From: Actinoplanes sp. M2I2
GTDB taxonomy: Bacteria; Actinomycetota; Actinomycetes; Mycobacteriales; Micromonosporaceae
Assembly (NCBI RefSeq): GCF_023544445.1
Contig: NZ_JALPVJ010000031.1
Coordinates: 27,513-91,512, forward strand
Direction of reading: 5' to 3'
DNA length: 64,000 nt
Under the pieces are notes generated by a model that ran no database searches, had not been told where the DNA came from, and saw only the letters and a program-made list of their open reading frames with translations. Each line of letters opens with the position of its first letter. Position 1 is the stretch's first letter. The position numbers and the translations under genes were made by a program. Shown here piece after piece: positions 25,639 through 33,817 of the stretch.

Positions 25639-26025
25639 TCAGGGCTGGAAGTACACCCGCAGCTGGTGGCCGTCGGCGGTGTGATGCCAGCCGACGTCCC
25701 CCAGGGTCGTGATGTCCGGACGGCGCCGCAGCCAGGCGGCGGCCATCGCGAAGGCCTCGGCCGGGGTCTGCCCGACGAAGACGACGCGGCGCTCCCACTC
25801 TTCCCAGACGGCCGGCGAGGGGCCTGAGACCACCGCGGTGGGCCCGATCCGGCGGCCGTTGCGCACACCCCGGACATACCAGTCGTTGACGTCCTCGTCG
25901 TGCTCGACCGACCAGCCGTCGATGTGGCCGAGGTCGTTCACGATCGCGCTGCGGGCGCAGTCCAGCGCGGCATCCAGCGAGGCGAATTCCACCTCTTCAC
26001 CCTCGTACTCCACCCGGTACGCCAT
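25639..26025 (-). CDS. Conserved hypothetical protein
   Basis: The 128-residue soluble, acidic protein begins MAYRVEYEGEEVEFASLDAALDCAR. It has no signal peptide. The N-terminal 75 residues look like a small alpha/beta domain, and the sequence GQTPAEAFAMAAAWLRRRP near residue 87 suggests a helix close to the C-terminus. It is convergent with the Clp-N gene with one base between the stops. I do not recognise the family. Confidence 0.65.
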   Translation of the reverse strand: MAYRVEYEGEEVEFASLDAALDCARSAIVNDLGHIDGWSVEHDEDVNDWYVRGVRNGRRIGPTAVVSGPSPAVWEEWERRVVFVGQTPAEAFAMAAAWLRRRPDITTLGDVGWHHTADGHQLRVYFQP

Positions 26026-26093
26026 GCATCGCCCCCTGCCCCGGCCGACCCAGGGGCACGATCTTAAGCGATTCTCCGAGTAAGTTTCAGATC

Positions 26094-26936
26094 ATGCCTG
26101 CTCACGTCCTCGTCACCGGGGCGGCCGGCCTCATCGGCACCGCCGTGCTCGATCACCTGGCCTCCGACGGCGTCTCCACCACCGCCCTCGTCCTCGAACC
26201 CACCGACACCCGAGCCGACCGCACGCTGGTGGGCGACGCCCGCGACGTGTCGCTGGTCGACGACGCCCTCGACGGCGCCGAAGCCGTCATCCACCTCGCT
26301 GCCATCTCCCACCCGGGCAGCGATCCCGACGAGGAGGTCTTCGGCCGCAACACCCTGGCCACGTTCACCGTGCTCGACCGGGCCGCGCGGCGCGGCGTGC
26401 GCAACGCCGTGATCGCCAGCAGCTACGCGATCGGCGGGCTCCCGTTCGCCCGCCGGCCGCTGCGCCTGCCCTACCTGCCGATCGATGCCGCCGTGCCGCT
26501 GCAGATCACCGACCCGTACGCCCTCTCGAAGCGCGCCGACGAGGCCACCGCCGACATGATCCATCGCCAGTACGGCATGACCGTGGTGGCCCTGCGCCTG
26601 CCGTTCGTGGGCGCGGCCGACGACCGTCTGGGCCCGATGGCCGAGCTCTTCGCGCGTGATCCCGGCCGGGGCGCGGCCGACGTGTGGAGCTACCTCGACG
26701 TCCGGGACGCGGCCCGGGCCCTGGTGGCGGCCCTGCAGCCGGCCTTGTCGGGCAACCACGTGCTCTACGTGGCCGCCCCTGACACGCTGGCCCCGCAGTC
26801 CACGGAGTGGCTGCTCGACGAGTTCCATCCCGGGGTGCCCCGCCCCGGCTTCCCCGGCCGCGCGGTGCCGATCGACCTCCGGCCGGCCCGCGAGCTGCTC
26901 GGCTTCACGGCCCGCTACGAATACCCGGTCGCATGA
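26094..26936 (+). CDS. NAD-dependent epimerase/dehydratase (extended SDR)
   Basis: The 280-residue extended SDR has the nucleotide motif GAAGLIG at 9-15, the HLAAISHPG strand, and the YxxxK pair in DPYALSKRADE near 145-155. It overlaps the following ManD-like gene by four bases (ATGA). Uronate dehydrogenases, which oxidise galacturonate or glucuronate to the lactone, share this size and fold, and pairing with a sugar-acid dehydratase makes that a reasonable guess. A UDP-sugar epimerase is the alternative. Confidence 0.82.
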   Translation: MPAHVLVTGAAGLIGTAVLDHLASDGVSTTALVLEPTDTRADRTLVGDARDVSLVDDALDGAEAVIHLAAISHPGSDPDEEVFGRNTLATFTVLDRAARRGVRNAVIASSYAIGGLPFARRPLRLPYLPIDAAVPLQITDPYALSKRADEATADMIHRQYGMTVVALRLPFVGAADDRLGPMAELFARDPGRGAADVWSYLDVRDAARALVAALQPALSGNHVLYVAAPDTLAPQSTEWLLDEFHPGVPRPGFPGRAVPIDLRPARELLGFTARYEYPVA

Positions 26937-28153
26937 GCGCGCCCTCGATCACCGGCGTCCGGGTCTTCGTCACCGCCCCCGAGGGGGTCAACCTCGTCGT
27001 CGTGCGCGTCGACACCTCCGAGCCCGGCTTGTACGGGCTGGGCTGCGCGACCTTCCACCAGCGGTTCGCCGCCGTGGTCGCCGCGCTCGAGACGCACGTC
27101 GCCCCGTTGCTGACCGGGCGGGACGTCAGCCAGATCTCCGACATCGGCCGGATGCTGCACTTCTCGTCGTACTGGCGGGGCGGCCCGGTCCTCAACAGTG
27201 CCCTCTCCGGGATCGACATGGCGCTGTGGGACATCGCCGGCAAGCGCGCCGGGCTGCCCGTCCACGACCTGCTCGGCGGCCGGCTGCGCGGCGCGGCGCC
27301 GGTCTATCTGCACGCGTCGGGAGCCACGATCGAGGAGACCCTCGACCACGCCGAGTCCCTGGTGGCGGCCGGTCTGCGGCATGTGCGGCTGCAGACCGGG
27401 CAGCCGGGCCTGGGCGCGTACGGGGCTCCGGGCACGCCGGGCGGCTACCCCGGCGCGCCTTACCCGGACGGCTGGGACGTCCACCACTACCTCGCGCAGA
27501 CGCCACGCCTGTTCGCCGCGGCCCGCGAGCGGCTGGGCGACGACGTGGAGCTGCTGCACGACGTGCACAGCCGGCTGACGCCCAAGCAGGCCGCCGTGCT
27601 GGCCCGCGCGCTCGAGCCGTACCGCCTGTTCTTCCTGGAGGACGTGGTGGCGCCCGAGCACTACGACCGGCTGCCGGAGGTGCGCGCGGCCTCGCCCGTA
27701 CCGCTGGCGGTGGGTGAGTTGACCGCCTCGGTGACCGACGCCGCCCGGCTCGTCACCGGCGGCGGCGTCGACCTGCTGCGATGCCACATCTCGGCGATCG
27801 GCGGCCTGACGCCCGGGCACAAGCTGGCCGTGCTCTGCGAGCTGCACGGCGTGCAGACCGCGTGGCACGCCCCGGCCGACGTCTCCCCCATCGGCGCCGC
27901 GGCCAACCTGGCCCTCGACCTGACGAGTCCGGCGTTCGGCATCCAGGAGGGGCACGTGTACGCCGACGTCGTCCACGAGATCTTCCCGGGTACGCCGGTG
28001 ATCGCGGCCGGCTATGCGCAGGCCTCCACCGGGCCGGGGTGGGGCCTCGAGTTCGACGAGGCCGCCGCGGCCCGGCATCCGCCGGTGCTGGGTGGTCACG
28101 AGCGGTGGGCGGCCACGGTCCGCCGCCCGGACGGCGCCATCGAAGCTCCGTGA
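26933..28153 (+). CDS. Enolase-superfamily sugar-acid dehydratase (ManD/RspA-like)
   Basis: The 406-residue protein shows metal-ligand positions in HDVHSRLTP (Asp), FFLEDVVAPE (Glu) and AVGELTAS (Glu), and the AWHAPADVSPIGAAANL segment. The DVHSRLTP and WHxPxDxSP motifs match the mannonate dehydratase (ManD/RspA) group of the enolase superfamily, whose true substrates vary (mannonate, gluconate, or weak/none). It is translationally coupled to the epimerase gene. No sugar transporter or regulator is adjacent. Confidence 0.85.
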   Translation: MSAPSITGVRVFVTAPEGVNLVVVRVDTSEPGLYGLGCATFHQRFAAVVAALETHVAPLLTGRDVSQISDIGRMLHFSSYWRGGPVLNSALSGIDMALWDIAGKRAGLPVHDLLGGRLRGAAPVYLHASGATIEETLDHAESLVAAGLRHVRLQTGQPGLGAYGAPGTPGGYPGAPYPDGWDVHHYLAQTPRLFAAARERLGDDVELLHDVHSRLTPKQAAVLARALEPYRLFFLEDVVAPEHYDRLPEVRAASPVPLAVGELTASVTDAARLVTGGGVDLLRCHISAIGGLTPGHKLAVLCELHGVQTAWHAPADVSPIGAAANLALDLTSPAFGIQEGHVYADVVHEIFPGTPVIAAGYAQASTGPGWGLEFDEAAAARHPPVLGGHERWAATVRRPDGAIEAP

Positions 28154-28240
28154 CCGCCCCCGGCGCCTGTTCTCGGAGCGCCGCCGAGCCGTGGCGGGAC
28201 CTCAACCGCACCGTGACCCGGCCCCGACGGGGAGCAGGCG

Positions 28241-29302
28241 TCAGAGCTGCTCTGCGGGCCCGCCGGCCGACGGCGTGGCGTCGTACCGGATCGGGGGTGT
28301 CAGCGGACCGTCCACCAGTGCGGCGATCCGCGGGATCTCGGAGGCGATCGAGGCCTGGTGCCTCTCGAACGCCTCGGCCGACGCAAAGGCCATGACCGCC
28401 AGGAGCGGGCCGTTCTCGTCATCGAGAGGGCTGCGCACCGAGTACTCCAGATTTCCGGGCTCGGCCCGGATCCGCGGGGCCAGCTCGGCCAGGACGGCGA
28501 GGAGGTCGCCGCGCCGGCCGGGCCGGGGCCGCAGCGGCGACGCGAGGAAGACCGGGCGCGACGCCGTCCCGCCCCGGAGCAGGGTGAGGGCGCGCGCGGC
28601 CGAGGCCGGGTCGGGCAACCGGATCTCGTGGCCGGCCAGCTCACTCACCGAGGCGGCCACGGCGACCTCGCCGATCTGACCGGGCGTGATCCACTCCGGC
28701 TGGGCGTCGCCGACCGACCGGGTCCGCACGGGCCCCAGCACGAGGGTGAAGACCCGTGGCCGGCCGGCGGCCTCGGCCACGAGCACCTTGCCCATCATCA
28801 GCAGGGCGGACTGCTCCATGCTGAGCAGGCCACTGCCGGGCACCGGCCGGAACCCGGACTCGCCGGCCACGATCTGGTACGTGCCGGTCGGGCTCAGCCG
28901 GGGCAGGACGGCCCGCATCACGGCCGCGTGCGTCGTCACGGGATCGACGAAGGCCGCTTGCCAGTCGGCCGGGTCGATCTCCCAGAGCTTGCGCCCGCCC
29001 CAGTAGCCGCCGATCGGCGCGACGACGTCATCGAGGCCGCCGAGCCGATCGGTCATCTCGGCCGCCAGCCGATCGGCCCCGTCGAACGTGGTGTAGTCGT
29101 GCACGACGAGGTGCAGCCGATCGGTGACGGCCTCGCCGAGCACCTGCCGGAACTCCGCCGCGCGCCGCTCATCGCGGCTGGGCACGACGACGTGGGCCCC
29201 GGCGGCCAGGTAGGCCCGCACGATCCCCTCGCCGACTCCTCCTGTTCCACCCGGAATCAGAACCCGCCGTCCGTCGACCCGGGTCTGCACGGCACTGGTC
29301 AT
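28241..29302 (-). CDS. SDR fused to an antibiotic-biosynthesis-monooxygenase (ABM)-like domain
   Basis: The 353-residue protein begins with an SDR-like domain (about 1-245) bearing IPGGTGGVGEGIVRAYLAAG and a VVPSRDE strand. The catalytic region is unusual: the usual SxxxYxxxK is not clear (GESGFRPVPGSGLLSMEQSAL), so activity is uncertain. A second domain (about 255-350) looks like an ABM/dimeric alpha-beta barrel, with LEYSVRSPLDDENGPLLAVMAFASAEAFERHQAS. The gene is divergent from a MarR gene, and three 17-bp palindromes lie between them, so it is probably that regulator's target. ATG used; an upstream start would read into the operators. Confidence 0.8.
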   Translation of the reverse strand: MTSAVQTRVDGRRVLIPGGTGGVGEGIVRAYLAAGAHVVVPSRDERRAAEFRQVLGEAVTDRLHLVVHDYTTFDGADRLAAEMTDRLGGLDDVVAPIGGYWGGRKLWEIDPADWQAAFVDPVTTHAAVMRAVLPRLSPTGTYQIVAGESGFRPVPGSGLLSMEQSALLMMGKVLVAEAAGRPRVFTLVLGPVRTRSVGDAQPEWITPGQIGEVAVAASVSELAGHEIRLPDPASAARALTLLRGGTASRPVFLASPLRPRPGRRGDLLAVLAELAPRIRAEPGNLEYSVRSPLDDENGPLLAVMAFASAEAFERHQASIASEIPRIAALVDGPLTPPIRYDATPSAGGPAEQL

Positions 29303-29321
29303 AGCCCACCTCTTCCGTATT

Positions 29322-29380
29322 CGTTGGTAGCCCCAACGTTGGTTTACCCAACGTAACACCTGTCGTTGGGAAGCCCAACG
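29322..29380. promoter_or_regulatory. Three CGTTGG-N5-CCAACG operators between divergent SDR-ABM and MarR genes
   Basis: Perfect 17-bp inverted repeats lie at 29322-29338 (spacer tagcc), 29337-29353 (spacer tttac) and 29364-29380 (spacer gaagc). The first two overlap by two bases; the third is 27 bases from the second, centre to centre. All three share the same six-base arms and a five-base spacer. They fill the region between the two start codons and are best read as binding sites for the MarR protein encoded at 29395. Confidence 0.85.
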
Positions 29381-29394
29381 GCTAAGATGACGGC

Positions 29395-29853
29395 ATGCCG
29401 GAGACGAAGGACACCCCCCAGCCCCCGGCCCGGCTGCGCACCCTGGCCAGCTGGCAGGCGAGCAAGATGTCGACGATCGGCACGCGCCTGTTCGCCCGGC
29501 GGATGAAGCTGAGCGCCCGGGCCGACTTCGCCGTCCTGGCCGTTCTCGAGGAGTCCGGGCCGCTGAGCCAGGCCGACATCGGCCGGCGCCTGGGCCTCGA
29601 TCGCAACGACGTCAACGGGATTCTCAACCGGCTGGAGAGCGAGCACCGCGTCCGGCGCGAGACCGATCCGGCCGACCGCCGCCGCAACGTCGTCCTGCTC
29701 ACCGGCGAGGGACGCCTCTACCTGGACGAGCTGCAGGAGTACACCGAGGCCGTGCAGGACGAGCTCCTCGCCGGCCTGAGCGCCGCCGAGCGCCGGCACC
29801 TGCGGGAGCTGCTGACCAAGCTGCTCGGCGGCCACCGCCAAGAGCCCGCGTGA
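29395..29853 (+). CDS. MarR-family regulator
   Basis: The 152-residue protein has the winged-helix MarR layout: ALEE-like recognition region LSQADIGRRLGLDRNDVNGILNRLESE, wing RRETDPADRRRNVVLLTGEGR and a C-terminal dimerisation helix (about 115-150). The start is ATG at 29395. Three identical-arm palindromes directly upstream suggest it represses itself and the divergent SDR-ABM gene, with a phenolic or electrophilic ligand as the likely inducer by family analogy. Confidence 0.9.
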   Translation: MPETKDTPQPPARLRTLASWQASKMSTIGTRLFARRMKLSARADFAVLAVLEESGPLSQADIGRRLGLDRNDVNGILNRLESEHRVRRETDPADRRRNVVLLTGEGRLYLDELQEYTEAVQDELLAGLSAAERRHLRELLTKLLGGHRQEPA

Positions 29854-29862
29854 CAGAGTTGT

Positions 29863-29887
29863 TATTTCAGATTTGAAGGAGTTACAG
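29863..29887 (+). promoter_or_regulatory. 25-bp element, copy 1 (upstream of second MarR gene)
   Basis: The element TATTTCAGATTTGAAGG continues to 29887 and is centred on the dyad TTCA-gatt-TGAA. A copy with 23 of 25 bases identical lies upstream of the pirin gene. It ends 7 bases before the ATG and contains GAAGGAG, which could also act as ribosome binding site. It is AT-rich against the surrounding sequence. Confidence 0.75.
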
Positions 29888-29894
29888 TTCCCGT

Positions 29895-30335
29895 ATGGCC
29901 GATCCGCTGACCGACACCCAACAGCTCGCGTGGCGCACCTTCGTCGAGAGCTCCTGGGCCCTGCACACCCACCTCGAGGATGAGCTGCGCGCGCAGACCG
30001 GTCTCAGCATGAACGACTACCACGTGATGGTCACCCTCTCGGAGGCTCCGGACCACCGGCTCCGCATGGGCGAACTGGCCAGCCGGCTGGTCTTCTCCCC
30101 CAGCCGCATCACGTACCAGATCAGCTCGATGGTCAAGCGCGGCCTGGTGCGCAAGCAGCCCTGCCCCGAGGACGGCCGCGGCCAGGAGGCCGTGCTGACC
30201 GACGAGGGCATGGCCGCGCTCGAGGCCGCCGCGCCGATGCACCTCATCACCGTCCGCGACAGCTTCATCGACCGCCTCGACGACGATGAGCTGGCGGTCA
30301 TCGGACGGGTCTTCGACAAGATCCGGAAGCCCTGA
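29895..30335 (+). CDS. MarR-family regulator, candidate regulator of pirin
   Basis: The 146-residue protein has the MarR pattern LRMGELASRLVFSPSRITYQISSMVKRGLV, wing KQPCPEDGRGQEAVLTDEGM and C-terminal helices. It sits between the first MarR gene and the pirin gene, all on the plus strand. The 25-bp element at its own start recurs in front of the pirin gene, so it probably regulates both. The GTG/ATG question does not arise; ATG follows directly. Confidence 0.9.
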   Translation: MADPLTDTQQLAWRTFVESSWALHTHLEDELRAQTGLSMNDYHVMVTLSEAPDHRLRMGELASRLVFSPSRITYQISSMVKRGLVRKQPCPEDGRGQEAVLTDEGMAALEAAAPMHLITVRDSFIDRLDDDELAVIGRVFDKIRKP

Positions 30336-30393
30336 CCCGGCGCTTCCGGCTTCCCGGATCCAGCACACGCGCCTAGGAACGGCAGCACACTAC

Positions 30394-30418
30394 TATTTCA
30401 GATTTGAAAGAGTTAGAG
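30394..30418 (+). promoter_or_regulatory. 25-bp element, copy 2 (upstream of pirin gene)
   Basis: TATTTCAGATTTGAAAG continues to 30418 and differs from copy 1 at two positions only (G to A at position 17, C to G at position 23). Here the dyad extends to TTTCA-gatt-TGAAA. It lies 52 bases before the preferred pirin start (ATG at 30471) and 1 base before an alternative in-frame GTG at 30420. TACTAT at 30391-30396 could be a -10 element next to it. Confidence 0.78.
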
Positions 30419-30470
30419 TGTGAGCACGGCCGAGTCGGCCTGCGTGATCGACAGCTTAGGAAGGCCCGCC

Positions 30471-31439
30471 ATGCCCGCCATCACCGTGGACGACGTTCTG
30501 GTCCTGCCCCGCCTGCCGCGACTCGACCCCGACACCACCGTCCGGCCGGTCCGCCGCCTCACGACCGCGCCCACCGGCTACGAGGGTGAGGGCTTCCCGG
30601 TCCGCCGCGCGTTCGCCGGGGTGCCGGTCAACGAGCTCGACCCGTTCATCCACCTCGACCAGATGGGCGAGGTCGACTACGCGCCGGGCGAGCCCAAGGG
30701 GACCCCGTGGCACCCGCACCGCGGGTTCGAGACCGTGACCTACATGATCGACGGGATCATGGACCACCAGGACTCGCTGGGCAGCGGCGGCACCATCGCC
30801 AACGGCGACACCCAGTGGATGACCGCCGGTCAGGGCATCCTGCACATCGAGGCGCCGCCGGAGCACCTGGTGACCAGCGGCGGCCTCTTCCACGGGCTGC
30901 AGCTGTGGGTCAACCTGCCCCGCGCGGCCAAGATGATCACGCCGAAGTACCAGGACATCCGCGGCCGGGAGTCGGCCTTGCTGACCACGCCGGACGGCGG
31001 CAGCCTGATCCGGGTCATCGCCGGTGAGGTCGGCGGGCACGCCGGACCCGGCTCGACGTTCACGCCGATCAACCTGGCCCACGTCACCCTGCAGCCCGGC
31101 GCCCAGCTCGATCTGCCGTGGCAGCCCGATTACAACGCGCTGGTCTACGTGCTGGCCGGCCGGGGCACGGTGGGCGCCGAGCAGCGCCCGATCCAGATCG
31201 GCCAGCTGGCCGCCCACGGCAAGGGCGACGCGATCCGCGTCACGGCTGACGCGGTCCAGGACTCGAACATCCCGGCGATGGAGCTGTTCATCATGGGCGG
31301 CCGCCCGATCCGCGAGCCGGTGGCCCACTACGGCCCCTTCGTGATGAACACCCAGGCCGAGCTGCGGCAGGCCTTCGAGGACTTCCAGAAGGGCCGGCTG
31401 GGCGTCATCCCGGCCGATCGACTCCCGCACACCGACTGA
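30471..31439 (+). CDS. Pirin-family protein
   Basis: The 322-residue cupin protein has the pirin signature WHPHRGFETVTYMIDGIMDHQDSLG with the metal ligands His-x-His and a downstream His/Glu, the second pirin motif WMTAGQGILHIEAPPEHL, and the C-terminal cupin with PIREPVAHYGPFVMNT. Bacterial pirins can act as quercetin 2,3-dioxygenases or as redox regulators. ATG at 30471 with AGGAAGG upstream is preferred; the GTG at 30420 would add 17 residues. Its promoter shares a 25-bp element with the neighbouring MarR gene. Confidence 0.93.
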   Translation: MPAITVDDVLVLPRLPRLDPDTTVRPVRRLTTAPTGYEGEGFPVRRAFAGVPVNELDPFIHLDQMGEVDYAPGEPKGTPWHPHRGFETVTYMIDGIMDHQDSLGSGGTIANGDTQWMTAGQGILHIEAPPEHLVTSGGLFHGLQLWVNLPRAAKMITPKYQDIRGRESALLTTPDGGSLIRVIAGEVGGHAGPGSTFTPINLAHVTLQPGAQLDLPWQPDYNALVYVLAGRGTVGAEQRPIQIGQLAAHGKGDAIRVTADAVQDSNIPAMELFIMGGRPIREPVAHYGPFVMNTQAELRQAFEDFQKGRLGVIPADRLPHTD

Positions 31440-31451
31440 CCACGGCGACAG

Positions 31452-31485
31452 AAAACCCCGCCCGGAGGCCCCGGGCGGGGTTTTT
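31452..31485. terminator. Bidirectional terminator between pirin and SEC-C genes
   Basis: AAAACCCCGCCCGG and CCGGGCGGGGTTTT form a perfect 14-bp stem around aggcc. The T-run on the right serves the plus-strand pirin gene and the A-run on the left serves the convergent minus-strand gene. Confidence 0.92.
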
Positions 31486-31496
31486 CGCGTGGGCGA

Positions 31497-32498
31497 TCAG
31501 GCGCGGGAGCGGGGCAGGCAGTCCTTCTTGTACTTGAGCCCGGAGCCGCACCAGCAGGCGCCGTTGCGCTCCGGCGGCCACGGGATCTGACTGGGGGAGG
31601 CGGCCAGCGTGTCCACGTACGCCGACCGGGTCGCGGCATCGGTCGGGTCGCCCTGCTTGTCCAGGTCGTCGACCTTGCCGGGCAGCACGGCCAGGCCGGT
31701 GCGGCCGGTGGCGGTCAGGCGCACCAGTTCCTTTTCGAGGCGGGCGCGGTGCTCGTCCCAGTCGGCGCCGTACTGCTCGGACAGGGCCGGCCACTTCTCC
31801 AGCAGGCGGTCGAACTCGGGCTTGGGCCAGAACACCAGGTCGACGTCCGCGGCGGCGGCGGCCGGGGCCGCGCCGGCGTTGGCCAGCCGGGTCTCGAGCC
31901 GCTCGGCCAGGTTGTCGTTGTGGTCGTGCTGCAGGCCGAGGGCGTGCCGCAGGCGGTGCCGCTGCTGCAGCAGGAAGAACAGCGTGCCGGCGTCGTCCGC
32001 GCTGGCCGGCTCGGACGACTGGTCGGCCGCGGCGCGCTCGGCGAACGCGAGCTTCACCGCCTCGGTCAGCCACTCCTCGGCCTGCCGGGAGCGCTTGCCC
32101 ACGACCAGGGCGGCGGTGATGAACGCGGCCGCGTCCGGGTGCACGGTCAGCTGGGGCCGCAGCGCCTCGATCTCGGCCAGCGCCTCGTCGTCGCGGCCGG
32201 CCCGGAACAGGATGCGGGCCCGCACGGCGCGGGTGGTGGCGACCTGATTGTCGTCGCGGTTGCCGTACGCCTCGATGGCGCCGTCGGCGTAGCGGAGGGC
32301 GGCGTCGAGCTTCGAGCGGCTCTCGGCGATCTCGGCGGCCAGCGTCAGCGCCTGGCCGGCGTCCTGCGGGTCTTCCAGCCGGCCCGACTCCACCGCGTCG
32401 GCCACGTCGGCCGCGACGCCGAGAGGGTTGGCCGCGCCCAGGGCGGACTGCCGGATCTCTTCTAGGTCTGCGCTGGTCAGCACGGTTTTAGTCGCCAC
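31497..32498 (-). CDS. TPR-like protein with C-terminal SEC-C zinc motif
   Basis: The 333-residue protein is alpha-helical with tetratricopeptide-like repeats in its first 210 residues (alternating Ala-rich helices such as ADEALAEIEALRPQL). It ends with a SEC-C motif, GACWCGSGLKYKKDC near 315-327, which binds zinc in SecA and many other proteins. A C-terminal SEC-C added to TPRs is common in actinobacterial proteins of unknown function. The ATG follows no strong ribosome binding site but begins MATKTVLTSADLEE. Confidence 0.85.
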   Translation of the reverse strand: MATKTVLTSADLEEIRQSALGAANPLGVAADVADAVESGRLEDPQDAGQALTLAAEIAESRSKLDAALRYADGAIEAYGNRDDNQVATTRAVRARILFRAGRDDEALAEIEALRPQLTVHPDAAAFITAALVVGKRSRQAEEWLTEAVKLAFAERAAADQSSEPASADDAGTLFFLLQQRHRLRHALGLQHDHNDNLAERLETRLANAGAAPAAAAADVDLVFWPKPEFDRLLEKWPALSEQYGADWDEHRARLEKELVRLTATGRTGLAVLPGKVDDLDKQGDPTDAATRSAYVDTLAASPSQIPWPPERNGACWCGSGLKYKKDCLPRSRA

Positions 32499-32619
32499 GT
32501 CGTCAACTTACTGCTACTTGTGCATCTGTGGCTGTTGATCTGAGTCTCACTTCGGCGCGGCGAAAACGCCGGACATGGCAGGGCAGACCGCGCGCGCCGT
32601 TTGTTCTACCCTGCACCGC

Positions 32620-33816
32620 ATGGCGCTGATCGAGCGATTCGCGGACCTTGTGGTGCGGGGCGGCATCAACGTTCAGCCCGGTCAGGGCGTGGTTCTGCAC
32701 ACCGGCACGGCCCATGTCGAGATCGCCCGGGCGGTCACCGAGGCGGCGTACGCGGCCGGGGCGGCCTGGGTCGAGCCGATCTGGAGCGACGGGCCGATGC
32801 GCCGCTCGGCTGTGACCCATTCGAGTGTCGAACAGCTTTCCGCCGTACGCCCGTGGGCCCTCACCCGGATCGCGGAGTGGCGCGAGGCCGGCGCGGCGTG
32901 GATCAGGCTGCTCGGCGAGGCCGACCCGCACCTGCTCGACGGGCTCGATCCGGCCCGGGTGGCCGCGTACCCGGCCGAGGAGTCGCAGGCGATGCGCCGG
33001 GCGATCTTCGGGGGCATGCGCTGGACGGTGGTCGGGGCGCCCAACCCGGGCTGGGCGCGGCAGGTGTTCGGCGAGCCCGACGTCGAGCGGCTGTGGCAGG
33101 TGGTCGGCACGGCGATGCGGCTCGACCTCGACGACCCGGTGGCCGCCTGGCAGCAGCGGGCCGAGATGCTGGCCGAGCGGGGGCGGCGGCTGGACGAGCT
33201 GGAGCTGACCGAGCTGCGGTACGTCGGCGAGGGCACCGACCTGACCGTGGGGCTGCTCCCGGGCACCCGGTGGACGGGCGGCGGGGTGGTCGACGACGCC
33301 GGCATCCCCTACCTGCCCAACATCCCGACCGAGGAGGTCTTCACCAGCCCCGACCGCACCCGCGCCGACGGTGTGCTGCGGATGACCCGGCCGGTGGTGA
33401 TCAGCGGTCAGGTGGTCACCGGGCTGCGGGTGACGCTGGCCGGCGGGCGCATCACCGAGGTGTCGGCCGACGAGGGCGCCGACGTGGTGCGCGCCCATCT
33501 CGAGACCGACGAGGGCGCGCGCCACCTGGGCGAGGTCGCGCTCGTCGACAAGGACAGCCGGATAGCCCGGGCCGGCGTCGTCTTCCACAACATGCTCTTC
33601 GACGAGAACGCGGCCTGCCATGTGGCCTGGGGTCAGAGCTTCCCGTTCGCCGTCGCCGGGGGCGCCTCGATGACCGAGCAGCAGCGCGTCGGCCTGGGGC
33701 TGAACATGTCAAGCGTGCACACCGACGTGGTGATCGGCGGCGAGGGCATCTCGGTCGTCGGCCGCGGGCCGCGCGGGAGCACCGACCTCATCCGGAACGA
33801 CGAATGGGTGCTGTGA
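32620..33816 (+). CDS. Aminopeptidase, M29 (AmpS/PepS) family
   Basis: The 398-residue protein begins MALIERFADLVVRGGINVQPGQGVVL, the standard M29 opening. Conserved parts include GEGTDLTVGLLPGTRW, PNIPTEEVFTSPDRTRADG (metal ligand Glu), EVALVDKDSRIARAGVVFHNMLFDENAACHVAWG (ligands Glu, His, His) and the C-terminal MSSVHTDVVIGGEGI. It is a cytosolic metalloaminopeptidase with broad N-terminal specificity. ATG at 32620 was chosen over an upstream start because the family begins there. The stop is one base from the next gene, so they are co-transcribed. Confidence 0.93.
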   Translation: MALIERFADLVVRGGINVQPGQGVVLHTGTAHVEIARAVTEAAYAAGAAWVEPIWSDGPMRRSAVTHSSVEQLSAVRPWALTRIAEWREAGAAWIRLLGEADPHLLDGLDPARVAAYPAEESQAMRRAIFGGMRWTVVGAPNPGWARQVFGEPDVERLWQVVGTAMRLDLDDPVAAWQQRAEMLAERGRRLDELELTELRYVGEGTDLTVGLLPGTRWTGGGVVDDAGIPYLPNIPTEEVFTSPDRTRADGVLRMTRPVVISGQVVTGLRVTLAGGRITEVSADEGADVVRAHLETDEGARHLGEVALVDKDSRIARAGVVFHNMLFDENAACHVAWGQSFPFAVAGGASMTEQQRVGLGLNMSSVHTDVVIGGEGISVVGRGPRGSTDLIRNDEWVL

Positions 33817-33817
33817 G

